Shown one piece after another: positions 5,791-7,034 of a stretch of 7,034 nt of DNA. Origin of the DNA: Propionibacterium sp. (lineage in GTDB: Bacteria > Actinomycetota > Actinomycetes > Actinomycetales > Actinomycetaceae); assembly GCA_030460725.1 (NCBI GenBank), contig JAKECL010000093.1:1-7034 (forward strand), read 5' to 3'. The notes beneath the pieces were generated by a model that was not told the origin of the DNA, did no database searches, and saw only the letters and a list, made by a program, of their open reading frames with translations. Positions within the stretch are counted from its first letter, which is position 1. Every line of letters begins with the position of its first letter. The position numbers and the translations under genes are program-made.

Positions 5791-5908
5791 GACCCGGCCG
5801 TCCCCGGCCGTCCGCGGCGGCCGTCCCCGCGACTCCCGGGTTCCCCGGGCTGGGATGCAGCCAGCATGAATGGTGCCCACCCCCGCAGAGGCGGGCCCTG
5901 CGCGAGAC

Positions 5909-7012
5909 TCAGGAGTCCGAGGAGGTGGGCTCCGCCCTCGTCGGCCCTCCTCCCTGCGCTGAGGAGGTGCACGCGCGCACCAGGGCCAGGACGTACCCGA
6001 GTTTGGTGACGACGCCATCAGGGATCGTGAAGGGGTAGAGATCGCGTTTGCCCATGGAGCGGTTGACCTCGTTCAGGGCGGCAGCGAGCGGCATCCAGCG
6101 GCGCAGGATGGCGCCCATGTCCGTATCCGCCAGCGGGTCGATCCGGGGGAGGGAGACCATGGCGGCGGTCACCTCCTGGGGCCACTGCCCGGGGAGGGAG
6201 GGCATCTGGATGCCGTGGGCGGCGGCGCTCTGCAGGGTGTCCGTGATGTGCAGGAAGTGCGCGAAGGTCTCGGCGAAGTCCTCCCAGGGGTGAGTGGTGG
6301 CGTACTGGGAGATGTGGGACTCCTGCCAGGACGCGCCCCCGCCGGCGCCACCGTGGTGCGCATCGAGTGCCGCACCGTAGTCCTGGCGCTCGTCACCGAA
6401 GATCCTGCGGAAGCCCGCCAGCAGGTCCTCATCCGGGAAGACCAGCGCCTGCCAGTAGTAGTGCCCGATCTCGTGCCGGAAGTGGCCGAGCATCGTGCGG
6501 TACTGCTCGTCGAGGAGCGCCCGCAGCGCCTCCCGGTGGGAGTCCTGGGCTTCGGTGATGTCAATGGTGATCACGCCGTTGAGGTGGCCGATCATGACCT
6601 TCTTGTCATCGGTGGAGGCGTCCAGGTCGAAGGCGAGCCCGCCGTCGGGCTTGTCGCGGTGGCTGACGATGGGCAGGCCCAGGTCGTCGAGCTGGTAGAC
6701 CAGGCGACGCACGGCACTGCCCGTGTCGCGCAGGTAGCCGCGCACGGTCTCATCACCCAGGTCCGGGACGCTGCGCACCAGGAGGCAGGCGTCGCACAGG
6801 TCCGGGGTCCCGGTGCACGCCCAGGTGCAGCCCAGGTCGTGGTTGCGGCACCGACGCCAGGTGGTTCCGTCCTCGTCCCGCCACACCCCCTCCACGAGGG
6901 CGGCCATGGCGTGCCGGGAGCGGACGAAGACGAGCTCGGCACCGCAGTTCACGCAGATGTCATTGTCGAAGTAGAGGACGTGTCGACACCGTGGGCAGGG
7001 GAAGAGCCTCAT
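5909..7012 (-). CDS. Zinc-ribbon protein with putative zinc metallopeptidase domain (Peptidase_Mx-like)
   Basis: A 367-residue protein, close to full length for its family. The N-terminus is a zinc ribbon with CPRC (6-9) and CVNC (20-23). A second cluster follows: Cys55, His58, Cys62, Cys66, Cys73 and Cys76. From about residue 85 the protein matches the bacterial 'putative zinc-binding metallopeptidase' family. Its signature is HFRHEIGHYYWQALV with His180, Glu181 and His184 (HExxH), and downstream HPWEDFAETFAHFLHI (241-256) supplies likely further zinc ligands such as Glu248. No signal peptide is seen, so it should be cytoplasmic. Substrate and role are not established for the family. The C-terminal 20 residues are polar and variable. 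The ATG at 7012 is preceded by GGAAGG with a 10-base gap, and a later start would lose the first ribbon. No operon partner is visible; upstream sequence is outside the window. Confidence 0.88.
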   Translation of the reverse strand: MRLFPCPRCRHVLYFDNDICVNCGAELVFVRSRHAMAALVEGVWRDEDGTTWRRCRNHDLGCTWACTGTPDLCDACLLVRSVPDLGDETVRGYLRDTGSAVRRLVYQLDDLGLPIVSHRDKPDGGLAFDLDASTDDKKVMIGHLNGVITIDITEAQDSHREALRALLDEQYRTMLGHFRHEIGHYYWQALVFPDEDLLAGFRRIFGDERQDYGAALDAHHGGAGGGASWQESHISQYATTHPWEDFAETFAHFLHITDTLQSAAAHGIQMPSLPGQWPQEVTAAMVSLPRIDPLADTDMGAILRRWMPLAAALNEVNRSMGKRDLYPFTIPDGVVTKLGYVLALVRACTSSAQGGGPTRAEPTSSDS

Positions 7013-7034
7013 GGGAGTGCCGCCTTCCGGGGGT

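Larger units (their letters stand above)
5437..5908. other. 472-bp stretch without an intact gene
   Basis: Between two minus-strand genes. It should hold the promoter of the small membrane protein at its left end. It also contains an imperfect 26-bp palindrome (5507-5532), a hemA-like protein fragment on the plus strand (about 5542-5790) and, further right, GC-rich sequence with no protein pattern I recognise. The long frames that cross it on either strand are Pro/Arg/Ser-rich and look like shadows, apart from the hemA-like segment. Confidence 0.6.

Noticed and set aside
5882..5895. A short hairpin CCCGC-AGAG-GCGGG as terminator of the metallopeptidase gene.
   Set aside because: The stem is only five pairs and no T-run follows on the minus strand. 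Such short stems are common in GC-rich DNA.
5163..5972. A 269-residue open frame on the minus strand through the gene-poor stretch.
   Set aside because: It is Pro/Arg/Ser-rich without recognisable pattern and overlaps the small membrane protein in another frame.
5455..6009. The full 184-residue plus-strand frame as an intact gene.
   Set aside because: Only the middle part looks like HemA. The start lacks a ribosome binding site, and the last third is Pro/Arg-rich and antisense to the metallopeptidase end.
1..7034. A wholly new defence, mobile or RNA-based system.
   Set aside because: Every intact gene but one fits a known family (TetR, ABC transporter, two-component system, zinc metallopeptidase-like). 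No repeats array, integrase, transposase or structured RNA was seen.

Overview
The window is a very GC-rich stretch from a high-GC Gram-positive bacterium (Actinobacteria). The family-level match is to Actinomyces/Schaalia-like organisms, but this rests on protein style and codon use only. Genes are packed tightly, codons are strongly GC-biased at third positions, and several genes appear to start without a Shine-Dalgarno sequence, all of which suit Actinobacteria. No tRNA, rRNA, CRISPR array, insertion sequence or phage gene was seen.

Layout. (1) Bases 1-611, plus strand: a TetR-family repressor whose start lies left of the window. (2) Bases 614-2790, minus strand: a two-gene ABC exporter-type operon. 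The ATPase gene comes first and overlaps the ten-helix FtsX-like permease gene by 4 bp (ATGA). The permease converges on tetR with only 2 bp between stop codons. (3) Bases 2791-2920: a divergent regulatory region with a promoter for each side and two perfect inverted repeats between them. (4) Bases 2921-5209, plus strand: a membrane sensor histidine kinase (HisKA_3 type) and a NarL/LuxR-type response regulator. (5) Bases 5197-5436, minus strand: a 79-residue two-helix membrane protein that overlaps the end of the regulator gene tail to tail. (6) Bases 5437-5908: no intact gene, but an imperfect 26-bp palindrome and a fragment resembling the C-terminal part of glutamyl-tRNA reductase (hemA). 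(7) Bases 5909-7012, minus strand: a zinc-ribbon plus HEIGH metallopeptidase-like protein of a conserved but poorly characterised family.

How the genes may work together. The kinase-regulator pair and the divergent ABC transporter share one intergenic region, the usual layout for a two-component system that controls a neighbouring transporter, often for antimicrobial peptides or envelope stress. The inverted repeats between the promoters are the obvious candidate operators. The ligand and the transported substrate cannot be read from the sequence. The TetR gene may control something left of the window instead.

The most unusual points are a 14-bp perfect tandem duplication that sets the kinase C-terminus by a frame change, two low-complexity insertions inside the kinase core, the hemA remnant, and three starts with a -10-like hexamer exactly six bases before the ATG. 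I see no evidence for an entirely new type of system.
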